A stretch of DNA of 64,000 nucleotides from Stereocaulon alpinum (Eukaryota; Ascomycota; Lecanoromycetes; Lecanorales; Stereocaulaceae), in assembly GCA_018257865.1 (NCBI GenBank), contig JAEUBA010000082.1, forward strand, positions 62,001 through 126,000, in the 5' to 3' direction. Shown here in pieces: positions 35,300-44,696 of this stretch. The notes beneath the pieces are model-generated. The model had not been told where the DNA came from. It made no database searches and saw nothing but the letters and a program-made list of their open reading frames with translations. The stretch's first letter is position 1, and every line of letters starts with the position of its first letter. Made by a program: the position numbers and the translations under genes.

Positions 35300-37306
35300 A
35301 TGATCTTTTCCCTCCTTAGGCACGGGACGTCAAGGTGCCAACTTCGACATCCCAAGCTTTCCTGCTTTTCCACATCACCTTACAGACGCTTGAGTGGGAA
35401 TTCCCCCAACACCTTCGCCGAGCATCCTTTCCTACAGTCGAGTCTTACCAATGACGTGCAGGATGAGTTGATACAAGGATCACAGCCGGAAGAACCTCAA
35501 ATTCGGTATACAGACTGCGATGGCCCTTTCAATTGGCCTACGTACACTGAGCGCGATGCCACCAGAGCCCCAGCATACGCAGACTCCGTTCGCAGTCCCC
35601 AAGGGAAAAAAGGCCATGGTCTAGAAGAGCCAGGATGGCATCAAGTCTATAATGACGCTTCCCAAGGTACCCAGGGTAGCAGCGGGGAGATTGGGATGGA
35701 TATGTCTTCTCTAGACGGCCTCGGCGTGAAGCAGGGCGAGTGCTTTGCCGATACGAAGAAACGACTGACGGAGGTAATCAGGAATGGTGACCCTCAATCG
35801 CTGCTTCTGGAGTTCTGGGAAGCAACAAGAGAACCTGCAATCATGCGTGGCATACCACAAAGTACCTTTCTGGAGATCATACGACTGCTTGACCCAGGAG
35901 ATGAGTTCGTCCCCTTTCGCCGCGAGTACATTGAACCGAAGCCGAAGCATTATTTTAAATTGCAGGGCCAAATTGGTGAGCTCTACAAGACAATAGAATA
36001 CCACAGAACGCTATACCGAGATATCTGGAAGAGGCGGTTGCATGCGAACCAAGGCATGGACGTTCGAGAGTACGCTGCCTTGTTCAGACTAGCGCGCGCT
36101 ACCTGGAACGGCGAGGGCGCGTTGGCAATCATGAAAGACATGTTAGAGAAGAAAGTAAAGCCTGATCTGATATGCTATAACTACTATCTCGAAGCACGGT
36201 GCTGGTCTGATAGCTGGCAACCTTTCGAGCGGCAGAGACTAAGAGTCATTCCATTTACCAAGACAATTCGACAAATTTCTTCGATCCAACAGCGGCGAGG
36301 CATGACGATCAACGGTCATAGTATTGGGGAGGAGGGGCTGAGAGCGGAAGTAACTCGGTTGTTCACTAAGATGATTGACGATGGAATCATGGCGGATACA
36401 ACAGCTTTTGGTCACCTCATGACGGCACTGGCTAGAGAAGGCGATCTAAAGGGAGTGAAGTCGATTCTATTGAAGGCATGGAATGTTGATGTCGACGCTC
36501 TATCCGACATCCAAAATGATACCCAACAAGAGAAAACAATTCCTTGCGATTCACCGTTGTATCCCGATTCAAGACTGCTATTCGTGATAACGCATGCCTT
36601 TGGGTCCAACAACGATGTCCCTGCAGCAATACGAATTGTGGACCACTTCTCGCGGCGATTCGATCTGGCGATCCCGACAACTGTCTGGGCCCAATTACTT
36701 GAGTGGACTTTCGTACTATCTGCTCGCCGCCACAAAGACCGCGAGGGGCAAGGTACGCAACTTGGACAGCTTCCACTCCCAAGTGTCGAGAGTCTTTTCA
36801 ACGTCATGACCTCAGAACCCTATCGCATTGAACCGACACTGGACATGTACGATTTCTTGATACGCAGTCTCTGGAGACAATCCGAGCTTGATACCATGCT
36901 TAAGTACATACCAAAAGGTGTTCAAATACACAGGAAGCACGAAATTGATTGCCACGAACAAGCCTTACTGCTATCAGAGCTAGAAAGTCGGACATCAATG
37001 GACCGGAATGCGAAAGACATGGCTTCCAGAAAGTGGCTAGCGGACGTCACAGAAACCAGGCGTGATCAGAGCCTTGTGACCGTCCAGAGGTGGTTCAGGT
37101 TACTACGTTCCGCAAGACATTGGCACCCACTGACTCGAGATACACGAGTCATCTTCTGGGAACGTCAAGGGTTGCCTAACGCAGTCAAAACCTACTGGCG
37201 ATACCGCGACAAACGTAGAGTCAAGTATTCTATGGCTACAGGTATCGTTGAGCTTCGAAAATCAGGGAGCATTCGGACCCTACGTGAGATTCGGACCGCG
37301 AGGTAG
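35300..37306 (+). CDS. mitochondrial pentatricopeptide-type protein
   Basis: Single exon, 668 aa from the preferred start at 35300; an in-frame ATG at 35249 would add 17 residues. The chosen start gives a basic, Ser/Arg-rich, acid-poor N-terminus (MIFSLLRHGTSRCQLRHP... then STSPYRRL) typical of a mitochondrial presequence. From about residue 250 onward there are 35-residue helical pairs of PPR type: EYAALFRLARATWNGEGALA, IMKDMLEKKVKPDLICYNYY, TKMIDDGIMADTTAFGHLMT and ALAREGDLKGVKSILLKAW. Fungal PPR proteins of this size bind mitochondrial mRNAs and act in their processing or translation; the architecture recalls the ATPase-expression class, but the RNA target cannot be read from sequence. The C-terminus is basic (RYRDKRRVKY). 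Confidence 0.78.
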   Translation: MIFSLLRHGTSRCQLRHPKLSCFSTSPYRRLSGNSPNTFAEHPFLQSSLTNDVQDELIQGSQPEEPQIRYTDCDGPFNWPTYTERDATRAPAYADSVRSPQGKKGHGLEEPGWHQVYNDASQGTQGSSGEIGMDMSSLDGLGVKQGECFADTKKRLTEVIRNGDPQSLLLEFWEATREPAIMRGIPQSTFLEIIRLLDPGDEFVPFRREYIEPKPKHYFKLQGQIGELYKTIEYHRTLYRDIWKRRLHANQGMDVREYAALFRLARATWNGEGALAIMKDMLEKKVKPDLICYNYYLEARCWSDSWQPFERQRLRVIPFTKTIRQISSIQQRRGMTINGHSIGEEGLRAEVTRLFTKMIDDGIMADTTAFGHLMTALAREGDLKGVKSILLKAWNVDVDALSDIQNDTQQEKTIPCDSPLYPDSRLLFVITHAFGSNNDVPAAIRIVDHFSRRFDLAIPTTVWAQLLEWTFVLSARRHKDREGQGTQLGQLPLPSVESLFNVMTSEPYRIEPTLDMYDFLIRSLWRQSELDTMLKYIPKGVQIHRKHEIDCHEQALLLSELESRTSMDRNAKDMASRKWLADVTETRRDQSLVTVQRWFRLLRSARHWHPLTRDTRVIFWERQGLPNAVKTYWRYRDKRRVKYSMATGIVELRKSGSIRTLREIRTAR

Positions 37307-37901
37307 GGCCTGGTCGTGGGATAGAATATTAGTCTGGAAGGGGGGCCTAGGTCCTAGATTGAGGAGGTCCCTGACACGAAGGCTGTTGATAACGTACGAT
37401 CATGGGACCATCAACGAATGATCAACGGGTTCGATCATTACTTCGATCACAAACCAATCACGAGGCAAATCGTATCGCCTTATCTAATTATGCCATATGG
37501 CAGATGGGTCAGGTCCAGACACAAATCTTACGAAGCCGGTCAAGGTACGTCGGACAGAAATCATGGCCACGCTCAATGCAATAAGCCTCATGCTACTTTG
37601 CTTTCGATATTTACGCTACTACGGATTAGGAGGGTTAGAAGCGGCAGTACGCACATGCTGGGCGCGAGAGAGATACGTGAGGCTCATACCACAGGCGGCA
37701 CATAAGACGACGCAATGTTCGAAGTCGTCAGACAGGTGCCTTGGCTAGACTCCTTCACCAGGGCTCGTTTGGTATGTCTCACAGGCTCGTCTTCATCTTC
37801 GATCTATCGGGTGCTCTCGTACCGTGATCAGACCCAGAGTCTTGCTAACACAGCGCGTAGGCTAGGTACAAAGAGTGTCTGTGAACTTTTACAGCCAACG
37901 C
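37307..37901. other. intergenic between convergent genes, no gene seen
   Basis: About 600 bp between the stop of the PPR-type gene and the stop of the thymine hydroxylase gene. Only short frames without domain features occur. Confidence 0.5.
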
Positions 37902-39007
37902 TCAATAAGTAGCGTCCAACCTCTGGACTAAATATTCGCCACTGTTGACGCCCTTATACTTCTTCCCACCCTTCTCTCCCTCCCATGTGCCCGGCAGAGC
38001 TTCGATCCACGCATCAAAATCGGGGTTGCAAAAATAGGCAATAGAATACCTAGGTGGATATCCTTCTTCTTGCTCCTTGCCCGTTAATGGTGGCTCTACT
38101 ACTCGATGCTTCGTGCTTCTGATCACGTCGTTGCTCCATCGTGCAAGCAGATCTCCCGCATTGACAACGATAGTGCCCTTGCGAGGCTCGACGTCCAGCC
38201 ACCCGCCTTCCTTTCCTGGCCTCTCGACTTGCAACCCTCCTCTATCGTCTTGGAATAACAATGTTACGCTTCCGTAATCGGTATGCGCTCCCGCCCTCAC
38301 CCTCTTCCCACCCTCAAATCCCCCAGGCGATACAGCAGGATAATGTAAGAGTCTCAACGTGTTGTCTCCTGTTCTCACGTACTCATCGAAGAATCCTCCG
38401 TGGAGTCCCATACCGATCGCTATACCTCGCATCAGCAAAGCGTACACCTCCTTACACTGTTCAAAAAAGCCCGCCATCGTCAACCTGAATTCAGCGCCCT
38501 CCTTATCAAGTCTGTCAGGCCAACGATTCTCATGACCTTCCTCCCCTTCTCGACCAATTTCGAAACTTTCCTTCAGATCCTCACCGCCACCTTCCCGGTC
38601 TCTCGCAACCTCTTCCTTGGTGGTGCCCTGGCTTACTTTCTCGCGGCCCATACACACATAGCCTCGATTCGAGCGGGCTGTCGTCCACGCAAGATCATCT
38701 TTTTGTGATTGAGGACGTGAGAAAAACTTGGCTGATTGGATAAAGACTGAGTCTACAAGCGATGGAGGAATGAGAGAGGAGAAGTCTTTGAGATAGAGGA
38801 AGCCCGAGGTGCGGAAGGCAGCGAGTAGGACTTGAGACGTTTCAACAGTTATCGGCGAGGAAGTGATGAGTGGCTCAAGGGAGACGAGCTGTGTGCATGG
38901 TCAGCCAATTCGACAAGAAGAGACTGGGTATCGAAGCAACATGCAGGAATCGGAAGCCCGGAGTCGGTGCTGGGTATCGCTGGGGGGGCAGTGGCTGTCG
39001 GGGCCAT
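37902..39007 (-). CDS. 2-oxoglutarate/Fe(II) dioxygenase, probable thymine 7-hydroxylase
   Basis: The main exon is open from 38873 (or a little upstream) to 37902. The double-stranded beta-helix core carries the iron ligands AGAHTDYGSVTLL (H-x-D) and RSTKHRVVEPP (distal His), with the 2-oxoglutarate Arg in PPRYSIAYFCNP. Other stretches match fungal thymine 7-hydroxylase closely: RSNRGYVCMGREKVSQ, GDNTLRLLHYPAV, NAGDLLARWSND and the C-terminus GEYLVQRLDATY. The enzyme oxidises the methyl group of thymine in three steps to isoorotate. Start ATG 39007 gives MAPTATAPPAIPSTDSGLPI, but its frame stops before the core. A 41-nt intron (38874..38914, GTCGAA...TTGAG) restores the frame (354 aa), yet the donor is weak; a 1-nt error or indel is the other explanation. 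The divergent neighbour at 39325 encodes the next enzyme of the pathway. Confidence 0.82.
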
Positions 39008-39324
39008 GATGGAAATATGTGACGGTTCGACTGAGCTTGATCTTGTGACTTAATTCGTAAGAATGAAGGTACATCACTCTACAAGGCGATGTCGAGATCT
39101 GGGAAGCTGGTTGTTGTCGAGGTCTAGGGTTCCGATAAGAACTTGGCTTATCGGTCGACCTCGGTGTGCTCCGCAGCTCTTCCTCAGCCCACCACTCAAC
39201 AGACATCTCGCGACACTACTGTCAGCTTTTTAAGAGCATTACTCGCTGCACCAATCATGCTAGATTGCGCGAAACTCATACTCGAGGATGGTCCTTCGTC
39301 TAACAAACTGCTAGGAAAGCCAAC
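39008..39324. promoter_or_regulatory. shared divergent promoter with inverted GATA pair
   Basis: The 317 bp between the two divergent start codons contain CCGATAAG at 39132-39139 and its exact reverse complement CTTATCGG at 39147-39154, separated by 7 nt. GATAAG is the binding core of AreA/NIT2 nitrogen regulators, which favour closely spaced GATA pairs. The site lies about 125 bp from one ATG and 170 bp from the other. The outer CCG...CGG could also be read by a Zn2Cys6 factor. Confidence 0.7.
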
Positions 39325-40446
39325 ATGGCCTCTGAGCCGCCAGTCATCGACATTCACACCCACGTCTACCCATCCTCTTACATCTCTCTCCTTCGCTCCC
39401 GCGTCACAGTCCCCTACCTCCTAAATCCATCCGAGAAAGGCGCTTCACCGCGCCTCATCATTCTTCCCTCGGACGATGACCCATCCCTTTTGCCAGGATC
39501 GAAAGGAAGACCAATTGATCCATCATACACCGACATAGGCGTGAAGCTCAAGTTCATGTCCGATCACCACATAACAGCATCAGTAATCTCGCTGGCAAAC
39601 CCCTGGTTAGACTTTCTGCCACCTACAGAAGGTCTCAAGTGGGCTCATATGATCAACGACGAGTTAGAATCTACATGTAGCCGACATCAAGGAAAGCTAT
39701 GGGCTTTTGCGACGCTACCACTCTCCGCCAGTCCTTCCGATATCGTCACCGAAATAGACCGTCTCCGAAGCCTCCCGCACATCAGAGGTATTATAATGGG
39801 TACCACAGGCCTCAGCAATGGCCTGGACGATCCGAATCTCGACTCCATCTGGGCAGCTTTAGAAGAAAGCAAACTGCTAATATTCCTCCATCCCCACTAC
39901 GGCCTCCCATCCTCTCTCTACGGACCCAGAGCTAGCGAATACGGCCACGTTCTTCCACTCAGTCTCGGCTTTCCAATGGAAACTACCATTGCCTTTACGC
40001 GTATGTGGCTAAGCGGCGTCTTTGACCGCTATCTCAAACTCAAACTCCTGATTGCCCATTCAGGCGGTACCATACCCTTCCTAGCCGGCCGTATCGACAG
40101 CTGTGTCCAGCACGAGCGGCACTTTCCCGAGCACACCGACGAAAACGGTGTCAAATCCCGAGGGCCAAAACGTTCACTTGAGCAAGTCTTGTCACAAAAT
40201 ATATGGCTCGATGCAGTGGTGTATTCGGAAACCGGAGTTAGAGCCGCAGTAGAGAAGGTTGGTTGGCAAAGGGTACTCTTCGGGACTGATAACCCTTTCT
40301 TCCCGCCACTTGAGGAAGTGGCAGAGAAATGGGCGAGTGTTGAGACTAATTTCGATGCTGTGACCAGTGCTCAAGATAATGCGGGGGGCAGAGCCATTAT
40401 GGGGGGCAATGCAATTGAGTTATTGGGGTTGGAGATCGATCCGTAA
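39325..40446 (+). CDS. isoorotate (uracil-5-carboxylate) decarboxylase, amidohydrolase/ACMSD superfamily
   Basis: Single exon, 373 aa, ATG in good context (GCCAACATGG). The amidohydrolase metal site is intact: DIHTHVYPSSY (H-x-H), LIFLHPHYGLP, LLIAHSGGTIPFLAGRIDSC and VLFGTDNPFFPP (metal-binding Asp). Compared with generic ACMSD proteins, the sequence matches characterised fungal isoorotate decarboxylases particularly well at SVISLANPWLDFL, RGIIMGTTGL, YGPRASEYGHVLPLSLGFPM and ETTIAFTRMWLSGVFD. The enzyme removes the 5-carboxylate of isoorotate to give uracil, the last step of thymine salvage, without a cofactor other than the metal (Zn). The location next to a thymine 7-hydroxylase-like gene supports this assignment over kynurenine-pathway ACMSD. 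Confidence 0.88.
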   Translation: MASEPPVIDIHTHVYPSSYISLLRSRVTVPYLLNPSEKGASPRLIILPSDDDPSLLPGSKGRPIDPSYTDIGVKLKFMSDHHITASVISLANPWLDFLPPTEGLKWAHMINDELESTCSRHQGKLWAFATLPLSASPSDIVTEIDRLRSLPHIRGIIMGTTGLSNGLDDPNLDSIWAALEESKLLIFLHPHYGLPSSLYGPRASEYGHVLPLSLGFPMETTIAFTRMWLSGVFDRYLKLKLLIAHSGGTIPFLAGRIDSCVQHERHFPEHTDENGVKSRGPKRSLEQVLSQNIWLDAVVYSETGVRAAVEKVGWQRVLFGTDNPFFPPLEEVAEKWASVETNFDAVTSAQDNAGGRAIMGGNAIELLGLEIDP

Positions 40447-40695
40447 GAGGCGGAGGATAGTTCTTATGAGGGTTCATGGATAGAGTTGAACCATGGCGTG
40501 TGGTAAAGAAGGCCGGGAATATTGAAGATTGAAGCCAACGGGCTCAATGACTATATGACGGAAGCAACGCTGGCACGTTCTAGTGCAACATACCTAGCTA
40601 CCCTGTAAATAGAACCCACCACCCAAGATACAAAACCCATTACCCTGCCTAAACCCCATCATGACATTACCACCTTACCTTCGAAACCTTCATCC
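40447..40695. other. 3' flank of the decarboxylase gene
   Basis: Short spacer with no feature seen. Confidence 0.4.
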
Positions 40696-40995
40696 ATGTA
40701 TCCAGACTTAGACCATCAAACGTTAACTCCTCCATCAACCTCTCCCTCTCCACGAAAAATATGCACTCTTCAACGTGATTTGAGCTGTGAACCGTGCGAA
40801 TCAAGCTCAAAGTCCTTCAAATCCCCGTCATTGTTAGATGTATTCGAGCAAGAAACATCTACCCAAAGCCAGGATATAAGCATCAAATACCAAGCAAACA
40901 GACAGAGCCTAGAAAGCTGGCTTGAAACGAATAGTGCACGTAGGAACGTCCATGAGATATTGAAACCCGGACACTCAAAAGCCACAGTGAGGTGA
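40696..40995 (+). CDS. small hypothetical protein
   Basis: An uninterrupted 99-codon frame with ATG start and TGA stop, Ser/Thr/Pro-rich at the N-terminus and charged at the C-terminus (NRQSLESWLETNSARRNVHE). No domain or localisation signal is recognised. The opposite strand also has a short frame here, so coding capacity rests only on length and composition. It may equally be chance. Confidence 0.3.
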   Translation: MYPDLDHQTLTPPSTSPSPRKICTLQRDLSCEPCESSSKSFKSPSLLDVFEQETSTQSQDISIKYQANRQSLESWLETNSARRNVHEILKPGHSKATVR

Positions 40996-41270
40996 TGTGG
41001 GAAAAGCGTTAGTATTGCGAACGGAGAAGATTACTATTGACCAGAGATTTGATTTAATTTGCGGCTTTTATACAGAGTTTCTAGAGCACTATATACAATT
41101 GATTGATAGGTTTGTAGAAGTGATGCAAGTAGTTTGAGCAGCGAAGCAAGTCTCGCCCATGAAACATTTTCCGCCCTCGTGGCAACGCTACGGTAAACGA
41201 GGTATCAATAAAATAAATGCATGCGCCTTCTCCAGAGTTCCAAAAAGTATGGGTGAGCCTCGAGGCCTTA

Positions 41271-41302
41271 CCATCATCATCACCATCACCATCACCATCA
41301 CC
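41271..41302. repeat. CATCAC/CATCAT microsatellite
   Basis: Tandem CAT/CAC triplets, mostly a CATCAC hexamer, in the 3' flank of the arrestin gene. They make a Gly-Asp run in a minus-strand frame (41081-41458) that has no other coding support. Confidence 0.85.
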
Positions 41303-41515
41303 AGCAGGTTCTCGCGCCAGAACGCCGAATGCTAATAAGATCGATGTCGCTAAATTGCATAAGAGAGTTTCGCATTGTGGAGGTATATAACGCCGTCCCG
41401 TCGTGTCGTTTGGTGGCACCAGGCCGTAATTCAAGAGGATTGACCAGTCGATGGTCATGCGTCCGTCGAAGGGGTAGTAGTGGGGCTTAACGACATATGA
41501 GGATGCAGATGGCGC

Positions 41516-42874
41516 TCATCGATTCGGCCTCTCCAGCTCGACGTCCGAAAGATCACCATCGAAATCCTCCATCTTTGTATACCCAGGCGGACTTCCCGGT
41601 ACGTCCTCATACATTGGCGGCATCTCCTCGTCCCAGCTGATACCCATTCCGCCCCTCTCCGTAACCACAAGCTTGAATTGCATCCTTAGCACCCTTGCAG
41701 ATCCAGTCGGGACAGCTGTTTTCTTTCCCACTCCTGCAGTTTGCTCTTCTGCGACTATGATTTCGAGCACGAGATTGTGCCAGGCTTCGAGCCCGGTAGG
41801 CGAAGCGACGTCACAGAGTGGACAGGAATTGGGTTTGAGAGCGGCGGAGAATTCGTAGTCGATTTGGCCGCCTTGCGTATCAAAGTCTGTCTTCCACCCG
41901 GATTTCAGGTCTTCGCCGCCTAGAGAGCGGACTTCTTCGTGCAGTATTCCTTTTCCTTCTCCGCCTATTTTGGCCGCGTGCTTTGAGCATGCAGGGCTGA
42001 TGATTTTGGTGTGCTCATCTATGCGCCAATTCATACGCCTAACGCGCCACCGCCGTTCGATGTTCTTGAGGCTGTGGTCAATTATGCCTGTGAGGGACAT
42101 TGAGATGGGGAATTCGCCGATGGGGTGGATGACGGAGGGGAGGATAACGCGGGCTGTGAGATTCGTAGGTGGGAAGACGCGAATGGAGACTTTGTCGCCC
42201 GTGGGTTGGAGAGCGCGTTGGACGTTGAGTGGACGTTGGACGGTTATGGAGTCGGAGAGAGTGCTAAGGGCCTTGCAGTCAAGGATGTAGTCGATTTCAC
42301 CGAGACCGCCGTGGGAGGTTGCGGGGATGTGGCCCGGAAGGAGGTAGGAGAAGGGGAAGGTATGGTCGCCTGACTTGAATTTGGTAGAGTCTGTGAGGAA
42401 CTTCCATTTGAAGAGCTCGGTGTCTTTGATGGCGCATTTAGGGCAGTCTTTTTGGACGGGTTTCTTAAATGTTACCCGTGCCATGAGGCACATTTCAAAG
42501 GTCTCTAGTGTGAATTCAGGGTCGGTTACTGTGAGAAGGAGTTGGCCTGACAATAGGGCGCCTGAGGATTGTGCTGGACTGCCGTGAAAGACTAGAGGAG
42601 GTGATTCAATGTCGATGACAAGTTTTGCAGGCTTTGCTGGAGCCAATTTCGGACTGTTCTTTGGGCTGCCCTTGGCCGGCGAGCTTGACCGGCCAAGGTT
42701 CGGCACCAAGCTGTTGCGCTTTTCTTTGTGGTGGAAGATATCCATTACGCCGGCTTTTCGATCAGTGCTCGTTTTCCTTTCGGAATCTGGGCGGTCTGTA
42801 GTGGGGTCTGCGGCGGTTTTGAAAGTTTTAGAAGCCTTCAGAGCGGAGCCCCGAATGCCTGTGGGCATAGGCAT
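41516..42874 (-). CDS. LDB19: arrestin-related trafficking adaptor, Ldb19/Art1 family
   Basis: Single exon, 452 aa. After a basic, Ser/Pro-rich N-terminus of about 85 residues, the arrestin-like fold of the LDB19 family (PF13002) begins at AKLVIDIESPPLVFHGSP. It continues through SGALLSGQLLLTVTDPEF, KKPVQKDCPKCAIKDTELFK, FPFSYLLPGHIPATSHGGLG, IRVFPPTNLTARVILPSVIH and SGWKTDFDTQGGQIDYEF. The C-terminal tail has two PY motifs (PPMY and PPGY) that recruit WW domains of the Rsp5/HulA ubiquitin ligase. Art1-type adaptors bring that ligase to nutrient transporters in the plasma membrane so they are ubiquitinated and endocytosed, and they are controlled by nutrient signalling. The CPKC and CPLC pairs may bind a metal. 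Length and block order fit the family well. Confidence 0.93.
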   Translation of the reverse strand: MPMPTGIRGSALKASKTFKTAADPTTDRPDSERKTSTDRKAGVMDIFHHKEKRNSLVPNLGRSSSPAKGSPKNSPKLAPAKPAKLVIDIESPPLVFHGSPAQSSGALLSGQLLLTVTDPEFTLETFEMCLMARVTFKKPVQKDCPKCAIKDTELFKWKFLTDSTKFKSGDHTFPFSYLLPGHIPATSHGGLGEIDYILDCKALSTLSDSITVQRPLNVQRALQPTGDKVSIRVFPPTNLTARVILPSVIHPIGEFPISMSLTGIIDHSLKNIERRWRVRRMNWRIDEHTKIISPACSKHAAKIGGEGKGILHEEVRSLGGEDLKSGWKTDFDTQGGQIDYEFSAALKPNSCPLCDVASPTGLEAWHNLVLEIIVAEEQTAGVGKKTAVPTGSARVLRMQFKLVVTERGGMGISWDEEMPPMYEDVPGSPPGYTKMEDFDGDLSDVELERPNR

Positions 42875-43847
42875 AGTTGGTGGCGGGAATATGCGAGGCT
42901 AGGGGGTATGATGTCGCCGTGGTTGATGATGAGGTTTGGAAGAACAAAAGGCCCTCCATACTTATACGGCGTGTGGAGTTTATTTGTCGCCATGATGAAT
43001 AACAGTGAATTTGCTTTCACGTGGTCTGAAATAACTTAGTAGTCCGTCTTGGTAGTAAGATGTCAAAATTACGTGACTGTTTGTTTTGAGAGGGTAATGA
43101 GAATTGAGTCCCCTCGGATGCTTACCTTATTCGATGGAAACTGATGCGCTTGTACCTATTCGGTTGGCAGCGAAGGCGTAGCCAGCTGATGTGGTCACCG
43201 CTTTCACGTGCGGAGCCTCTTCCCATGGACCCCTCTGCAACGTCATTCGCTGCCAAAATTACTTATTACGTACGAAATCTGGGGTAGGGCTTGGCCAACA
43301 GTCTAGACCACTTCTGGATGTTGCATCCTTATATCTCTTCAATCTCTACTTTCATTGGCCAGGTCCGTTCGCTGACTCTTGCCTTCTCCAAATTCTTCAG
43401 GCTGATTCATAGAGCCAGTGAAAGTTACAAATACTTTCACTTTGCACAATTTCACTCTGTATGTATCAGCTCTCAGCTCTCAGCTCTGGAATACAAGCCA
43501 CAAGTAGGTGTCTGTAACCAGTGGTGCCAGCATGATGGCGCTTCCATGTTCAGCAGTGGCCGGCCTCCCCCATTGTCCCTTTGCGTCTTAGTGCGCCGGC
43601 GGCTCTGTCATGCTTATTGGGCCTCGCCTGTAAGCCACTATGAATCTTCGCTACGACATTCTAATTGAGTCTGTTCTCCTCCGAGCCGTTCATCGCAACG
43701 CCTCGCTGTCAGAGATGACTTGACAAAGCTCGGTATTATTTATGCTAAGCGGCCGTTCGTCACAGAGAAACCAGCGGAGCCTGAAGGTAGACCCGAGTAT
43801 GCTTCGCAAATAGCATGTTGACTACCTTTCGGTTGCGGGCCAAGTGG
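42875..43847. other. intergenic, arrestin promoter side
   Basis: No gene seen over about 970 bp. A threefold CAGCTCT repeat occurs at 43468-43490. Short frames on the plus strand (43191-43668) have no domain. Confidence 0.5.
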
Positions 43848-44498
43848 TCAAAAGATCGAATACCCAGACCACCAGCCCCATGCAGTCACAATGCTTAAAC
43901 ACCCAACAGCCCATTCCCATCGCATCTCCACAATGGCCCAGACCCACAGCGTTCCCAACGGTGGCGCTTTCTTCATCACCGCCATATAGGCATCCTCGTT
44001 GCTAGCGTAGACCAACCATGCTCCTGCTGCTATGCTGATGATTGCGAAAAGCAATTGGATTCCTAGGTGAGCGCTACGTGGATGTAGCAACGCGACCAAA
44101 ATCAGAAGCAAGGCTGGCGTAGGAGATGCTACTGTGCTAGAGTAGAAAAGAGATGAGAGAGAGGGTGGTGAGATCGCATATTGGTGGTGGACTAGGACGG
44201 TCAGAGTGAAATGGAGGATTGTTAGAGTTGTCGTGTAGAGCGCAGCATCCAGATATGGTGTTGCATCTGGGCCTGATGGATCCGCTCCCAAATCTGAGAC
44301 CGAGAGGCTGCCATCTGCGTTAATCGTTGTAGTGGTAACAGAAGGGGATCGTTCCTGAGAAGAGGTGTTCAGTAGCTGACGCTCGGAGGCAATCTCAAGG
44401 AGAGTCTTTGCTTTTGGAGTCTCCCGAGATGGTTGGCTGAGAGGAATAGTATCAGGCTTCGCTCGTGCCTGAGCACGACGCTCTTTGCGGTTGCTCAT
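43848..44498 (-). CDS. four-helix membrane protein of unknown function (DUF7719-like)
   Basis: Single exon, 216 aa from the preferred start at 44498 (MSNRKERRAQARAKP); an upstream in-frame ATG at 44543 would add 15 residues. The N-terminal 85 residues are polar and basic at the start. Four hydrophobic helices follow: TTTLTILHFTLTVLVHHQYA, PTPALLLILVALLHPRSA, GIQLLFAIISIAAGAWLVYA and the C-terminal AVGCLSIVTAWGWWSGYSIF. The LHFTLTVLVHHQYA block resembles what I recall of the fungal DUF7719 family, which has no known function. It lies head to head with GPI12, with 198 bp between starts. Confidence 0.78.
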   Translation of the reverse strand: MSNRKERRAQARAKPDTIPLSQPSRETPKAKTLLEIASERQLLNTSSQERSPSVTTTTINADGSLSVSDLGADPSGPDATPYLDAALYTTTLTILHFTLTVLVHHQYAISPPSLSSLFYSSTVASPTPALLLILVALLHPRSAHLGIQLLFAIISIAAGAWLVYASNEDAYMAVMKKAPPLGTLWVWAIVEMRWEWAVGCLSIVTAWGWWSGYSIF

Positions 44499-44696
44499 GA
44501 TGACTACGCAGGGATGAAGATCACGATTCGAAACGAGTAGCAAGATCTTGCCAAGGCGGAGTTAAGGCAACGGCAATTGCGACCATTAGCGTCAACTATT
44601 CATCTGTTCCTGCAGACGCCGACTTGCTACTCCCACAGCTCCCACCTCGAAATCGTGGGAATGAATTCGCGCTGAAACCCATTCTGAGCCTGCAAC
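44499..44696. promoter_or_regulatory. shared divergent promoter of the four-helix protein gene and GPI12
   Basis: Only 198 bp separate the divergent start codons. No named element is recognised. Confidence 0.5.

Noticed and set aside
37402..37912. Overlapping short plus frames
   Set aside because: Three frames are open at once for short distances with no domain, typical of chance in non-coding DNA.
41081..41458. 125-codon minus frame downstream of the arrestin gene
   Set aside because: It contains the CATCAC microsatellite as a Gly-Asp run, lacks any domain and lies in the expected 3' UTR.
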